Positions 37,585 through 46,067 of a DNA stretch of 64,000 nt are shown here, piece after piece. A program made the position numbers and the translations under genes. The notes beneath the pieces are model-generated. The model searched no databases, had not been told where the DNA came from, and was given only the letters and a program-made list of their open reading frames with translations. The stretch lies in NCBI GenBank assembly GCA_023653075.1, contig JAMNXQ010000001.1, forward strand, positions 62,001 through 126,000, in the 5' to 3' direction. Each line of letters begins with the position of its first letter. Within the stretch, counting starts at the first letter, position 1. This stretch comes from Algoriphagus sp. GTDB taxonomy: Bacteria; Bacteroidota; Bacteroidia; Cytophagales; Cyclobacteriaceae.

Positions 37585-38298
37585 ATGTCCAAAATTAAAC
37601 TAGCCGTATTTGATATGGCAGGTACCACCATTCATGATGAAAGTAGCGTTGCGAAATCCTTTCAATCTGCACTTAAAAAACACGGCTATACGTTAGTTAC
37701 TTTGGAAGAAGCCAATCAAAAAATGGGCTACTCCAAGCCTCAAGCCATTCGGGAATTATTGGAAATCTACGAGCCAACCTCTGAACGCATTACTGAAGAG
37801 CTGGTGATGAATATTCATGACTCTTTTGTTTCTGAGATGGTATCTTTTTACACCCACGACCCATCCGTTCGTGCTGTTTCGGATGCGGAGGCGGTATTTA
37901 CTGCACTACACCAACTTGGGATCAAAGTAGCCTTAGACACAGGTTTCAACAGAGAAATTACCGACATTATTTTGGCTCGCGTGGGCTGGACTGATGGATC
38001 ATTGGTGGACGCTACAGCTGCAAGCGATGAAGTGCCCCAAGGCCGCCCTTTTCCATTTATGATCCAAAAAATTATGGCTGAATTGGGAATTGATGACCCA
38101 AAGTCGGTCATCAAAATTGGTGATACTGAAGTAGATGTGAATGAAGGACATCGAGCCGGATGTTTGATGAGCATCGCAATCACCTCTGGAGTTTTTTCTC
38201 ATGAAGAGTTGATTGCGCATCGTCCTAGCCATTTCGCGGCAACTTTGACTGAGGTGCTCGAAATTGTGAAAACCTACGAAAAGGCTTACCAGCAGTAA
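37585..38298 (+). CDS. Phosphonatase-like HAD hydrolase
   Basis: 237 residues of the HAD superfamily. The nucleophile motif is DMAGTT at Asp10, with Ala12 replacing the second Asp, as in phosphonoacetaldehyde hydrolase PhnX (DWAGT). The cap carries MGYSK with Lys51, close to the place of the Schiff-base Lys53 of PhnX (MGLLK), though beta-phosphoglucomutase relatives also have a basic residue there. Late motifs GDTEVDVNEG bind Mg. It fits the PhnX-like clade found beside PhnZ-type genes. Its stop overlaps the DUF5690 start (TAATG). Phosphonoacetaldehyde or a relative is the likely substrate (inference). Confidence 0.82.
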   Translation: MSKIKLAVFDMAGTTIHDESSVAKSFQSALKKHGYTLVTLEEANQKMGYSKPQAIRELLEIYEPTSERITEELVMNIHDSFVSEMVSFYTHDPSVRAVSDAEAVFTALHQLGIKVALDTGFNREITDIILARVGWTDGSLVDATAASDEVPQGRPFPFMIQKIMAELGIDDPKSVIKIGDTEVDVNEGHRAGCLMSIAITSGVFSHEELIAHRPSHFAATLTEVLEIVKTYEKAYQQ

Positions 38299-39620
38299 TG
38301 GTTCGGGTCCCGGCTTTGGCCAAGCTGTTAAAGGAATCTTCCTCTTTTCAAATGAGTGTGTTTGCTGGATTGATGGGTTTTTTCACCTATAGCAGCATGT
38401 ATTCTTTTCGAAAACCCTTTGCCGCAGCAACCTTTGAAGGAGAACTTTTTTTAGGAATAGACCTAAAGGTTTGGTTGATTTTAGCCCAGACCATCGGGTA
38501 CATGGCTAGTAAGTTTTATGGGATTAAACTTATTTCTGAACTGAAAGAGCAGGGCAGAGCCTGGCTCATCATCCAACTAGTTGCGATTTCTTGGTTGGCC
38601 TTGCTCGGTTTCGCAGTGCTCCCTGCACCTTTCAATATACTTTGTTTTTTGATCAATGGCTTTCCCTTGGGCTTGATTTGGGGAATTGTGTTTCACTACA
38701 TGGAGGGGCGCAAATTTACCGAATTGATGGGAAGTGTGCTGGCTACTAGTTTTGTTTTTTCTTCTGGTTTTGTCAAATCAGTAGGTACCTGGCTGATGCA
38801 ATATTTTGCCGTTACAGAAAATTGGATGCCTTTTTTGACTGGTTCCTTATTTTTCCCTTTACTTGCTGCAAGCGTATTTTTGATCAACCACATTCCCCCT
38901 CCCAATGCAGAAGACATCGCCATGCGGAGCCCTCGAAAGCCGATGAGTAAGCAGGAGCGAAAGCAGTTTTTCAAGGAATTCATGCCTGGAATTCTGTTGC
39001 TCATTCTGGTTTACATGATGTTGACGGCTTTGCGGGATCTTCGAGATAATTTTGTGGTAGAAATCTGGCAAGACTTGTCCATCGATGTAGCACCGGAGTT
39101 GCTCACGCAAACAGAAATTCCCATCACCCTTTTTCTCTTGGTGTTGATGGCCTGTTTGGTGCTGGTCAAAAACAACCGGCGCGCACTCTTCCTCAACCAT
39201 TGGATGATTTTGATTGGGTTTTGCTTAGCCATTCTCGCCACGCTCGGACTCAAGGCGAATTTGGTTTCACCCTTTGTTTGGATGGTAACCGTGGGGACAG
39301 GAGTGTACATGGCTTATATTCCATTCAATAGTTTACTCTTTGATCGTCTAATTGCGGCTTTTAAGCATACTGGAAATGTTGGTTTTTTGATGTATCTCGC
39401 GGATAGCTTCGGTTACCTCGGTAGTAGCATGATCTTGGTAGCCAAACAGTTTGATTTATTTCAATCTCAAAGTTGGCTTACCTTTTACAGTACTTCTATT
39501 TTAGTGTTTTCCAGTATCTCCCTGGTTTTGGTAGTCAGTTCTTTTAGCTATTTTCGAAATAAGCTATGGAAACAGGAAAAATCTCCTTCACCCTCGCTAA
39601 ATCTCTCCTCGCATGAATAA
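38298..39620 (+). CDS. DUF5690-family MFS-like transporter
   Basis: 440 residues, about 12 membrane helices, DUF5690 family. In TM1 the segment SSMYSFRKPFAA (Arg38) matches the YLVRKNFA stretch of GlpT/UhpT, whose Arg binds the phosphate group of the cargo. A second pair of arginines, Arg246 and Arg249 in TALRDLRDNF, lies where the TM7 Arg of that family is expected. Lying between the phosphonatase-like and FAD oxidoreductase genes, with end overlaps on both sides, it is the best candidate importer of the phosphonate used by this locus. The transport role is inferred; the family is otherwise of unknown function. Confidence 0.78.
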   Translation: MVRVPALAKLLKESSSFQMSVFAGLMGFFTYSSMYSFRKPFAAATFEGELFLGIDLKVWLILAQTIGYMASKFYGIKLISELKEQGRAWLIIQLVAISWLALLGFAVLPAPFNILCFLINGFPLGLIWGIVFHYMEGRKFTELMGSVLATSFVFSSGFVKSVGTWLMQYFAVTENWMPFLTGSLFFPLLAASVFLINHIPPPNAEDIAMRSPRKPMSKQERKQFFKEFMPGILLLILVYMMLTALRDLRDNFVVEIWQDLSIDVAPELLTQTEIPITLFLLVLMACLVLVKNNRRALFLNHWMILIGFCLAILATLGLKANLVSPFVWMVTVGTGVYMAYIPFNSLLFDRLIAAFKHTGNVGFLMYLADSFGYLGSSMILVAKQFDLFQSQSWLTFYSTSILVFSSISLVLVVSSFSYFRNKLWKQEKSPSPSLNLSSHE

Positions 39621-40740
39621 TCCTACTGCTATCGTTATTGGCGCTGGTATCGTTGGCCTAGCCCTCACTAGAGCCCTTCATAACAAAGGCTGGAACGTCA
39701 CCGTTCTTGAGCGCCATCCAAGAGCCCAAGGGGCATCTGTTCGAAATTTTGGTATGATTTGGCCGGTGGGCCAAGCGCAAGGACCCGCCTTTGATCGAGC
39801 CATGAGGACAAGAGAAATATGGCTTGAAATGAGTCAGAAGGCAAATTTTTTCGCAGAAAAAACCGGATCCTTGCACCTAGCCTATACGGATCTGGAGGTG
39901 CAGGTAGCACAAGAATACGTCACAGCCATGCAGGGAATTAAGTCAGCATCCTTGCTTAGCCCTGATCAGGTGCAGGAGAAAAGCCCAGCGGCGAAACAGT
40001 TGCATTTGAAAGCGGGATTGTGGACAGAGGAAGAATTGATCATCGACCCAAGGGAAGCGATGATGCAACTAGGCCGTTACTTTGAAAACTTGCCGGGAGT
40101 GGAGATTATTTGGAACAAGGCCATCAGCCGGATTGAGGGCAACACTGTTTATTCAGGTCAACAAACCTGGTCGGCAGACCGAGTATTTGTATGTTCTGGA
40201 GCAGATTTCGAAACCTTGTATCCTGAAATTTTTGAACAGATTGCCATCACCAAATGCAAACTGCAAATGATGCGCCTAGCAGCGCAGCCGGACAATTGGA
40301 GAATTGGCCCTCCCTTGTGTGCTGGATTAAGTTTCATCCATTACAAAGGCTTTCAAGTAGCCCCCTCTTTGGATAAATTGCGTGCCGTCTACGAGGAGCA
40401 ATTTCCCGAATTGATCAAATGGGGGATTCACGTCATGGTCGCACAGAATGGACAGGGAGAACTTACCATCGGTGATTCTCATGAGTATGGATTAGATCTT
40501 TCTCCCTTTGATCGTACGGATGTAAATGACCTTATCGTCAACTACCTGAAAGAATTTGCCCAGTTTAAGGATTGGAAAATCTCCAGCTCCTGGCAAGGCA
40601 TCTATCCAAAAATGACCAATGGAGCCACTGAATTTGTACACCAAATAAGCGATGCGGTGACCCTTGTGAATGGATTGGGAGGAAATGGAATGACCCTCTC
40701 CTTTGGATTAGGTGAGGAACTGGTCGCCAATCTCGATTAA
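39613..40740 (+). CDS. DAO-type FAD-dependent oxidoreductase of phosphonate loci (TIGR03364-like)
   Basis: 375 residues. Rossmann motif GAGIVGLALTRAL at the start, Glu34 for ribose binding (VLERHPRAQGAS), and a C-terminal GLGGNGMTLSFGLG loop that closes on FAD: the D-amino-acid-oxidase fold. It belongs with the clade that sits beside PhnX-like and PhnZ-like genes. A likely job is oxidative deamination of 2-aminoethylphosphonate or an N-methylated form to phosphonoacetaldehyde, which would feed the HAD hydrolase in place of the missing PhnW transaminase. That reaction is inference from family and context. Overlaps the transporter gene by 8 bp; ends 44 bp from a convergent permease. Confidence 0.82.
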   Translation: MNNPTAIVIGAGIVGLALTRALHNKGWNVTVLERHPRAQGASVRNFGMIWPVGQAQGPAFDRAMRTREIWLEMSQKANFFAEKTGSLHLAYTDLEVQVAQEYVTAMQGIKSASLLSPDQVQEKSPAAKQLHLKAGLWTEEELIIDPREAMMQLGRYFENLPGVEIIWNKAISRIEGNTVYSGQQTWSADRVFVCSGADFETLYPEIFEQIAITKCKLQMMRLAAQPDNWRIGPPLCAGLSFIHYKGFQVAPSLDKLRAVYEEQFPELIKWGIHVMVAQNGQGELTIGDSHEYGLDLSPFDRTDVNDLIVNYLKEFAQFKDWKISSSWQGIYPKMTNGATEFVHQISDAVTLVNGLGGNGMTLSFGLGEELVANLD

Positions 40741-40784
40741 GGACAAAGTCCATTTTGCTTGAATATCCCTTGAACGCAAAAATC

Positions 40785-42098
40785 CTACAAAACCTTTTTG
40801 CTCTGCTTTTTCCCAATCCAGTACAACAAAGTGCCAATGCCTACAAAAATAGCTGTCATCCAAATCGATTGGCTACTCACCTGCAGCATCAGCCAAAGAC
40901 AAGCTCCGATTCCCAGAACGGGAATTGCATAGCCCCCCTTCAAGATAAATCGCCCTTCTCCACGAAATTGAGGCCGCAGCTTAGGAATGGCCGCACAGCT
41001 CATCCCGTACAAAAAGAGTCGGGAAAGCACGGTCATCGCTGCCAAGACGGTAAACGAACCAAAGGCAGCCAATAAAAAGGCAGCAACTCCAAAAAACACG
41101 ACCGAGTTGGCTGGGGTTAAATACCGGCTGTGAACCTCTCCAAACCAGCGTGGTAACGATTTTTCCAAGGAAAGGGCATAGGTCACTCGGGTAGCGGAAA
41201 ACATGGAACTGACCAAGTTGGCAAGCACCGAAGCGGCCACGCCTACCATCAGCAGAATGGCGCCGATAGGCCCAAAAAGATTAGCTGAAACGTCTAATAA
41301 AGGGGTTTTAGAATTGGCAAGATCAGACAAAGCAGCTTGAGACACCAATTGGATGACCATGTACAAGACAGCCACCACGGCCAAGCCTAGCAACAATCCC
41401 AAGGGCATGTCCCGCTCAGGACGCTTGGCCTCACCAGCAGGTACTACCGCTCCCTCAAATCCGACAAAGGCATAGATTAAAAGTAAAGCAGCTGCTCCTA
41501 AATCCTTGGCGGGGGGAATTGGACTTTCAAATCTTGGGATTACCTCCGGACCCAACAGGATAAATCCGCCCAAGGGGAGGAGAATCAGCACCGCAAATTT
41601 GATAACTGTAAATAGCGTCATGGAGCGTATCGATTCCACCGACCCAAGTACATTGATTACACTCAATCCCACACAAATCACCGCCAAAGAAATAATCCTT
41701 CCAGTACCAGTGCCTGCCCCGGCAATAAAATAAGCAATGGAATCAGTAAGCAGCACCGTGTTGGCAGAGAAGGAAATCAACCGTGCCAGGTAATACAACC
41801 AGCCCCCTTGGAAACCTACAAATGGGCCAAATGCCAAGGTGCCATATCGGATCGGACCCCCCGTGCCTCGGAAATAGCTTCCCAGTTCGGCAAAACACAA
41901 AATAATGGGTAAGATCAACAGTGCGCAAAAGGCATAGATAAGTACGCTGTACTCTCCAGCCAGGGCTGCCGCTCCACTGGGTAAGCCAAAAATTCCTGCG
42001 CCAATCAATCCATTCACGACCAGCATCCAAATGCCCCAAAGCCCTAGATTTCGAGGGAGCTTTTCTTCAGAGCTAGATGTAGCAGGGGAGGGAGTCAC
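40785..42098 (-). CDS. APC-family amino acid permease
   Basis: 437 residues, about 12 membrane helices. TM1 has GLIGAGIFGLPSGAA, the unwound substrate-binding helix of the APC superfamily, and the TM6 region reads LIYAFVGFEGAVVPAGEAKRP, also typical. Substrate (amino acid or polyamine) cannot be read from sequence. It lies next to, but convergent with, the phosphonate locus, and upstream of it on the same strand is a kelch protein 72 bp away, so the two may be one transcript. Confidence 0.88.
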   Translation of the reverse strand: MTPSPATSSSEEKLPRNLGLWGIWMLVVNGLIGAGIFGLPSGAAALAGEYSVLIYAFCALLILPIILCFAELGSYFRGTGGPIRYGTLAFGPFVGFQGGWLYYLARLISFSANTVLLTDSIAYFIAGAGTGTGRIISLAVICVGLSVINVLGSVESIRSMTLFTVIKFAVLILLPLGGFILLGPEVIPRFESPIPPAKDLGAAALLLIYAFVGFEGAVVPAGEAKRPERDMPLGLLLGLAVVAVLYMVIQLVSQAALSDLANSKTPLLDVSANLFGPIGAILLMVGVAASVLANLVSSMFSATRVTYALSLEKSLPRWFGEVHSRYLTPANSVVFFGVAAFLLAAFGSFTVLAAMTVLSRLFLYGMSCAAIPKLRPQFRGEGRFILKGGYAIPVLGIGACLWLMLQVSSQSIWMTAIFVGIGTLLYWIGKKQSKKVL

Positions 42099-42170
42099 TT
42101 AAACTGGTTTTTACGCTTGGAAGTTAAAGAATTATGGAGCTGATAAGATCAAGACGAGATTTTGAAGTAC

Positions 42171-43139
42171 TTATTTCTTCCAGTCCAGTACTTCCATGCT
42201 GCTGAGTTCGGGTCCTCCACCTCGATTGGCAGAACCTGCATGAACCCATATTTTCCCATTTAAATAGGCGGTACCTGTGCCGTGTCGACCCTGTAGTAGA
42301 TTGGGTAGCTTGCTCCAAGTATTGCTTCGTGTATCAAGAATTTCTACCTCTGCATGAGCGGGAGTTTGTGCTGAACTTTCTCCATTCATTACTACCAAGT
42401 ATGGGCCAATGCCCAAATTGGAATTTCCAGCACGCAGTGTGGGTAGCTCAGTTTCTAGAGTAGACCAAGTTTCTGTCTTAAAATCAAAAACATCCACCTC
42501 TTTATTGGTTAGTTCTAGGACCTTGCCAATTTTGGCATAGGAGGTGCGTCCCCCCGCGAGGTAGAGCTTGCCATCAACAAGAGCTGCACTGACATGGTCT
42601 CTTGCTCTTGGTGCGCTTGGGAGGGATCTCCAAGTTCCTGTCTTAGGGTCTAACTCATCAAACCAGCGCACAAAGCCATCGAAGTGTCCGTCCTGGATTC
42701 CACAAACTAGGTAAATTTTATTTTGGCGAACTACCACCCCTGCAGAACCGCGTTCTCGATTTTTTGGAAGTGCAGGTCCCTCTCGCCAGGTTTTGGTTTG
42801 GGGATTGAAGATCAGAATATTTGGAATTGGGGTTTCATGGGGATAGTTACCCGTCATCGCACCTACTATCCAGAGTTCTTCTTGAAAGGAGATGGCCTGA
42901 AAATGGTGGATTTCCATCGGAGCATCTGCTAGCTTGATCCACATGTTGGTAGTGGGATCAAATTCCTCTACAGGACGAGCTCCACGCCCCCCTACCGCAT
43001 ACAGTTTGCCGCCAGAGGCAACAAACGAACTTTCATGACGAGCAGTGGCCTCTGTTGTGGAAGATACAGCAGTCCAAAGTTCCTGAGCTTTCGCTTCAAA
43101 AGAACCCAGTAAAAGAAAAACTAAAATAGATCGTACCAT
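42171..43139 (-). CDS. Secreted kelch-repeat protein
   Basis: 322 residues with a signal peptide (about 1-18, SFEAKAQ). Six kelch-type repeats of about 50 residues, with the GG pairs and the spaced Trp-Tyr pattern (KLYAVGGRG, ELWIVGAMT, KIYLVCGIQ, KLYLAGGRT, PYLVVMNGE, KIWVHAGS), build a beta-propeller. No catalytic residues known from sialate mutarotase NanM are evident. Exported or periplasmic; role unknown. Downstream on the same strand, 72 bp away, is the APC permease. Confidence 0.85.
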   Translation of the reverse strand: MVRSILVFLLLGSFEAKAQELWTAVSSTTEATARHESSFVASGGKLYAVGGRGARPVEEFDPTTNMWIKLADAPMEIHHFQAISFQEELWIVGAMTGNYPHETPIPNILIFNPQTKTWREGPALPKNRERGSAGVVVRQNKIYLVCGIQDGHFDGFVRWFDELDPKTGTWRSLPSAPRARDHVSAALVDGKLYLAGGRTSYAKIGKVLELTNKEVDVFDFKTETWSTLETELPTLRAGNSNLGIGPYLVVMNGESSAQTPAHAEVEILDTRSNTWSKLPNLLQGRHGTGTAYLNGKIWVHAGSANRGGGPELSSMEVLDWKK

Positions 43140-43247
43140 GGAAATGGAAGTGATTGAGTAATCAAGTTAAGAAAAGAGTAAAGAGTAAGTAGGGTCAACT
43201 AGTTTAACCGAAATGGTTAACCAAGATAACCTATTCGTCTCATATCC

Positions 43248-44096
43248 TTAATTTCCGAAATCTAAAATTCCACGGATGGCGTTGATTTCTCTCATTTCTT
43301 TTTTCAAGCCAGCCCCATCACCCTCCGCGATTTTTTGACGGAAAGCACTAAGATTCGCGATATATCCATCCAAAGCAGCAAGTATATTTTCTTTATTTTC
43401 AAGAAAAATGGGCGCCCACATATCCGGACTGGACTTTGCTAGCCGAACAGTGGAGGAGAATCCAGATCCCGCCATATCAAAGATATTTTTCTCGTCTTCC
43501 ATTTTTTGAAGAACGGTCTTACCCAACATAAAGGAAGTCAAGTGAGAGAGGTGGGACACGAATGCCAAGTGACGGTCGTGTTCGGCTGGATCCATAAATC
43601 GTAGCTTTAAATTCAGAGCATCAAATAGGCGATAGGCTTTTTCCTTGAGATGTAAATCCGTCTTTTCGAGCTCACAAAGGATCATCACCTTTCGATTCAA
43701 TAGCCCTGCATCTGCTGCCTTGGGACCAGAATATTCCGTGCCTGCTATGGGGTGGGTAGCCAGGTATTGGGAGCGCTTGGGATGTTCCGCGACCAAACTA
43801 CACAGTTTGGCTTTGGTGGAGCCTAGGTCAAAAACTAGGGTGTCGGGACCAATTTGTGCCAAGGTTTGAACCAATAAATCTCCTAAGGTATCTGCAGGAG
43901 TAGCCAATATCACTAAATCTGTATCTGTATCCGGAATGGACTTGGCCTCGCTAATGATTCCTAAGTCCAGTGCATCTTGGAGGTGTTGCGGATTAGCATC
44001 CTGACCGGACAACTGCAGTTCCGGAAATTTCTGTCTGGCGGCAAGGGCAAAGGATCCTCCCAAGAGGCCCAATCCTACAAGGTGTATTTTTTTCAT
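43248..44096 (-). CDS. tyrA: Prephenate dehydrogenase
   Basis: Oxidises and decarboxylates prephenate to 4-hydroxyphenylpyruvate for tyrosine. 282 residues: N-terminal NAD-binding fold (HLVGLGLLGGSFALAAR, 4-20), an ATPADT strand, the THPIAGTEYSGPKAAD active-site stretch (about 115-130) and an all-helical C-terminal domain with a HLSHLTSFML helix. No ACT or chorismate mutase part. Last gene of the six-gene aromatic operon; 1 bp separates it from the aminotransferase. A 6-bp inverted repeat (TTAACC/GGTTAA, 43204-43220) lies just beyond its end. Confidence 0.95.
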   Translation of the reverse strand: MKKIHLVGLGLLGGSFALAARQKFPELQLSGQDANPQHLQDALDLGIISEAKSIPDTDTDLVILATPADTLGDLLVQTLAQIGPDTLVFDLGSTKAKLCSLVAEHPKRSQYLATHPIAGTEYSGPKAADAGLLNRKVMILCELEKTDLHLKEKAYRLFDALNLKLRFMDPAEHDRHLAFVSHLSHLTSFMLGKTVLQKMEDEKNIFDMAGSGFSSTVRLAKSSPDMWAPIFLENKENILAALDGYIANLSAFRQKIAEGDGAGLKKEMREINAIRGILDFGN

Positions 44097-44097
44097 A

Positions 44098-45252
44098 TTA
44101 GTGGCTAGGTTTGATGCGGTTGATGGCTTCTAGGATTTTGAATTCTTGGAGGCAAAGGGAAATGCGGACATAGCCGTTTCCTTCCGATCCAAATATTTTT
44201 CCCGGAGTAATGAAGATGTTTTTTCCGTAAAGCAACTGGTCAACCAATGCTTCTGCGGAAGTGCCTGCAGGTACGCGACACCAAACAAATAAGCCTGCAG
44301 CTTCCCGATCATAGGTCAATCCCAAGTGGTCGGCAAGGGTCCAAACCAGCTTTCTTCGACTGGTATAAATCTCATTCTGTCTTTCAAACCAGGATTTCCC
44401 AAGTAAAAGTGCAGCAGTAGCTCCCTTTTGAAGACCCAGAAACATGCCGGAGTCCATATTGGATTTGACTTTGAGTGCTGCATTCACCCACTCTGCTTTT
44501 CCACAGAGCATTCCCACGCGCCAGCCCGGGATGTTGAAGGTTTTGGAGAGGGAGTTGAGTTCCAAACCTACTTCCGTTCCGCCAGGTAGCGCCAGCAAGC
44601 TCTTCGAATTCGAGTTTAAGATGTGGCTGTAGGGGTTGTCATGGACCAATAGGATGTCATGCCGCTGCGCAAAAGCAATGAGCTCTGCCATCACTACCTC
44701 GGATCCAGGAGCCCCAGTAGGCATGTGTGGGTAATTGATCCACATCAGTTTAACTCTACTCAAGTCCAAAAGCTCGAGGTCCTCCAAATTAGGTCGACCC
44801 TTCTTGCTCAAATCCAAGCTGTAGTAAATGGGACTTGCCCCAAGCAATTGGGTGACGGCAGTGTAGGTTGGATAGCCAGGGTTAGGAATTAGAACCTGAT
44901 CTCCAGGATTCAAAAAAGCCATGCTTAGGTGAAAGATTCCTTCCTTGGAGCCCATTAACGGAAGTATTTCCCGGTTTGGATCCAACTGCACCCCAAACTC
45001 ACTCGCATAATAATGGGCCATAGCGGTTCGCAATTCGGGGATTCCTTGGTAGCCCTGGTATCCATGCGCCTGTTCGTTTTCGGCGGTGTTCTTTAAGGCA
45101 TCAATGACGCTACGGTCAGGGCTTAGGTCTGGTGAACCTATTCCGAAATTCAATACGGGTTTTCCTTCTGAAAGAAGCTGATTGACTTCTCGAAGTTTGG
45201 CTGAAAAGTAATATTCTTCTACGCCTTCAATACGTGTTGCAAATCCTTTCAT
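44098..45252 (-). CDS. Class I/II aminotransferase of the aromatic operon
   Basis: 384-residue PLP enzyme, fold type I. PLP Lys237 lies in NSLSKTFNIPGWRVG; Asn173 and Asp205 of WINYPHMPTG and LLVHDNPYSH complete the cofactor site. It resembles the aspartate/prephenate-type aminotransferases of Bacteroidota. Between pheA (4-bp overlap) and tyrA (1 bp), it most likely transaminates phenylpyruvate and 4-hydroxyphenylpyruvate to Phe and Tyr; prephenate itself is an alternative substrate, but pheA and tyrA in the operon favour the keto-acid route. Confidence 0.9.
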   Translation of the reverse strand: MKGFATRIEGVEEYYFSAKLREVNQLLSEGKPVLNFGIGSPDLSPDRSVIDALKNTAENEQAHGYQGYQGIPELRTAMAHYYASEFGVQLDPNREILPLMGSKEGIFHLSMAFLNPGDQVLIPNPGYPTYTAVTQLLGASPIYYSLDLSKKGRPNLEDLELLDLSRVKLMWINYPHMPTGAPGSEVVMAELIAFAQRHDILLVHDNPYSHILNSNSKSLLALPGGTEVGLELNSLSKTFNIPGWRVGMLCGKAEWVNAALKVKSNMDSGMFLGLQKGATAALLLGKSWFERQNEIYTSRRKLVWTLADHLGLTYDREAAGLFVWCRVPAGTSAEALVDQLLYGKNIFITPGKIFGSEGNGYVRISLCLQEFKILEAINRIKPSH

Positions 45253-46067
45253 CCTTTTCTACTCCTATATTCTCCGAAAATCTTCAACTCGCCATAGTTT
45301 GTTTGCATTTGCTCCACCGCCTCCTGGTAGGCCTGCTCCTCCGCAAATTCTGCATCAATAAAAAAGGCATAATCCCAGGGCTTGTCCAGCAATGGGATGG
45401 ATTGAATTTTACTCAAATTCAAGTTTTTTTCAGCGAGCATGGTGAGCAATTTGGCCAATCCACCAGCCTCATTGCGGATGGTGATTTTGAAGGAAACCTT
45501 ATTCGCAATTTCCCGAGCATTTGATTTTTCTCGAGTTAGGAAAATGAATCGCGTGAAATTATCCTTTACCGTTTGAATCTGTGGAGCCAAGATTTCCAAT
45601 CCATAACTTGCTGCCGCAATTTCGCTTGCAATGGCCGCCACACCTAGGAGCTGTTCCTCTTGGATTCGCTTGGCTACTGATGCGGTGTCTTGGTCGTCAA
45701 TTAGCTGAATCTTTGGCCACTGTGCTAGAAAGGCCTTGCACTGCAGCAAGGCCATGGGATGGGAGCGAACCGCTGTGAGGTCAGTGATGGATTGCCCTGG
45801 CAAGGCCATCAAATGATGCGAAATAGGCAAGTAATATTCCTCATGGATAAAAAGCTCGTAGCGGTCGATTAAGTCGTAATTTGGCAAGATGGCACCTGCG
45901 ATGGAGTTTTCGATAGCCATGATCCCTACGGCCGCTTTTCCGTTGGCTACTGATTTGGCTACTTCTTCAAAGGTAAGAAAAGGCAAAATTTTGGACCCCT
46001 CCCCAAAATTCAGCAGGGCTACTTGGTGGTGAAATGAACCAGGGATTCCTTGAATAGCAACGTTCAT
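45249..46067 (-). CDS. pheA: Prephenate dehydratase
   Basis: Converts prephenate to phenylpyruvate. The start at 46067 (MNVAIQGIPGSFH) is fixed by a 4-bp ATGA overlap with the aroA stop; an ATG 57 bp further up would only add residues encoded by the aroA end. 272 residues: PDT domain (1-180) with GIMAIENSIAGA and the catalytic Thr-Arg-Phe motif in DNFTRFIFL; ACT domain (about 190-270, RNEAGGLAKLLTMLAEKNLNL) for feedback control by phenylalanine. No fused chorismate mutase: that activity is carried by the first gene of the operon. Confidence 0.95.
   Translation of the reverse strand: MNVAIQGIPGSFHHQVALLNFGEGSKILPFLTFEEVAKSVANGKAAVGIMAIENSIAGAILPNYDLIDRYELFIHEEYYLPISHHLMALPGQSITDLTAVRSHPMALLQCKAFLAQWPKIQLIDDQDTASVAKRIQEEQLLGVAAIASEIAAASYGLEILAPQIQTVKDNFTRFIFLTREKSNAREIANKVSFKITIRNEAGGLAKLLTMLAEKNLNLSKIQSIPLLDKPWDYAFFIDAEFAEEQAYQEAVEQMQTNYGELKIFGEYRSRKG

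Noticed and set aside
43204-43220. Inverted repeat TTAACC/GGTTAA after tyrA as a terminator
   Set aside because: Only 6 bp, no T tract; recorded in the tyrA entry only.
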